Made by a program: the position numbers and the translations under genes | NCBI GenBank assembly: GCA_009908925.1 | Contig: JAAAOH010000059.1 | Coordinates: 1-5,677, forward strand | DNA: 5,677 bases | Origin: Spirochaetota bacterium | Lineage (GTDB): Bacteria > Spirochaetota > Spirochaetia > DSM-27196 > PWMO01 | Direction of reading: 5' to 3' | Shown: piece after piece, positions 5,203 through 5,677 of the stretch | Position numbering within the stretch: the first letter of the stretch is position 1 | Layout: every line of letters starts with the position of its first letter | Notes under the pieces: generated by a model | Told to the model about the DNA's origin: nothing | Database searches by the model: none | Seen by the model: only the letters and a program-made list of their open reading frames with translations

Positions 5203-5535
5203 ATGAATGTCATAGAAGACGCGTCCCAGGTGGACGATATCCTCGCGACCGAGGGCATGAAGTTGCTCTATCTCTCTCGACCCGACTGCGGCGTGTGCAC
5301 CGCGCTGAAACCCAGGGTTGCCGCCATGCTCGAGGATTTTCCCCGGATCGCGGCCTACGACATAGACCTCGACAGATTCCCCATTCTCGCGGGCCGCTTC
5401 GAGGTGTTCACGATTCCGGCCGTGCTCGTCTACGCGGACGGCCGCGAGTTCATTCGCGAGGCTCGGTATTTCAGCGTTGAGGAGCTCGCCGGCCGTATAA
5501 ACCGCTACTACGAGCTCCTGTATTCACCCGCGTAG
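5203..5535 (+). CDS. Thioredoxin-like protein with CGVC active site
   Basis: A 110-residue, single-domain thioredoxin fold without signal peptide, so cytoplasmic. The redox motif C29-G-V-C32 follows the beta strand KLLYLSRPD, and the cis-proline loop is T70-I-P72-A. Between them KPRVAAML forms the usual helix and AAYDIDLDRFPILAGRFEVF the next strand-helix unit. The active site differs from the CGPC of classical thioredoxin, and the WCGPC tryptophan is replaced (PDCGVC), so it is better called thioredoxin-like than TrxA. It probably carries out thiol-disulfide exchange or thiol delivery to an unknown partner. No good Shine-Dalgarno precedes the ATG, and a strong terminator lies 13 nt upstream, so expression may rely on readthrough from the ferredoxin gene or on a promoter I cannot identify. 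Confidence 0.9.
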   Translation: MNVIEDASQVDDILATEGMKLLYLSRPDCGVCTALKPRVAAMLEDFPRIAAYDIDLDRFPILAGRFEVFTIPAVLVYADGREFIREARYFSVEELAGRINRYYELLYSPA

Positions 5536-5548
5536 CGGGCGCGGCCGC

Positions 5549-5581
5549 TGTCCGGGGCGCGGGCCGGCGCCCGGCCGGACA
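5549..5581. terminator. GC-rich hairpin between convergent genes (possible bidirectional terminator)
   Basis: TGTCCGG (5549-5555) pairs with CCGGACA (5575-5581). Inside it GGCGC (5556-5560) pairs with GCGCC (5567-5571), leaving a six-base loop and a three-base bulge. It sits 13 nt after the thioredoxin-like stop and 12 nt after the end of the convergent dehydrogenase gene. There is no T-tract on either side, so it is not a classical intrinsic terminator; it may instead protect 3' ends or assist termination. Confidence 0.5.
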
Positions 5582-5593
5582 CCGGTCCGCCGC

Positions 5594-5677
5594 TCATAGG
5601 CTTCCCTTGTAGATCCCCCCGTCCACGAGCAACGACACGCCGGTGATGTAGCCGGCGGCCGGTGAGGAGAGGAAGAC
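5594..5677 (-). CDS. Short-chain dehydrogenase/reductase (SDR), C-terminal fragment at the window edge
   Basis: Only the last 27 codons are in the window. They read VFLSSPAAGYITG followed by VSLLVDGGIYKG, the typical C-terminal signature of classical NAD(P)H-dependent SDR enzymes (the FLxSPxAxYITGxxLxVDGG region after the active site). The catalytic Ser-Tyr-Lys and the nucleotide-binding loop lie to the right of the window, so the substrate cannot be judged. The gene converges on the thioredoxin-like gene, with a GC-rich hairpin between them. Confidence 0.9.
   Translation of the reverse strand, partial: VFLSSPAAGYITGVSLLVDGGIYKGSL

Overview
The window is G+C-rich bacterial DNA from a diderm. 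It encodes two lipoproteins with clear lipoboxes and an MCE/MlaD-type lipid-transport protein. A free-living, high-GC spirochaete-like bacterium is my best guess, but this is only an impression from the protein set; no rRNA or other taxonomic marker is present.

Layout. Positions 1-3106 hold four genes on the minus strand, read right to left: a Sir2-family sirtuin, an unrecognised lipoprotein whose GTG start overlaps the sirtuin stop (GTGA), an MlaD-like MCE protein, and the N-terminal part of a PqiC-type auxiliary lipoprotein that runs off the left edge. Overlap or short gaps (4-bp overlap, 35 nt, 48 nt) suggest one operon. The permease and ATPase of the lipid transporter are not in the window. 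Between the sirtuin and the signal peptide of the unknown lipoprotein lies a GC-rich 36-bp tandem repeat that stays in frame.

From a short divergent promoter region (3107-3170), a SAM hydrolase of the DUF62/SAM hydroxide adenosyltransferase family is read to the right (3171-4004). It converges with, and overlaps by 26 bp, an unrecognised 275-residue protein on the minus strand (3979-4806). That gene diverges from a small single-cluster [4Fe-4S] ferredoxin (4947-5132). The ferredoxin has a near-consensus sigma-70 promoter, a dyad over its -35 box, a hairpin in its 5' leader and a textbook rho-independent terminator. A one-domain thioredoxin-fold protein (5203-5535) starts just after that terminator. 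A GC-rich hairpin then separates it from the last 27 codons of a convergent short-chain dehydrogenase that runs off the right edge.

How the genes fit together. The left operon combines envelope lipid-transport parts with an NAD-dependent deacylase. The centre and right hold small-molecule and redox functions (SAM cleavage, ferredoxin, thioredoxin-like, SDR). I see no mobile element, phage gene, tRNA, rRNA or CRISPR array. The most unusual points are the Arg-rich repeat-encoded leader on the lipoprotein, an Asp where SAM hydrolases carry a catalytic His, the SIRT4-like signatures in the sirtuin, and the dense regulatory architecture of the ferredoxin gene.
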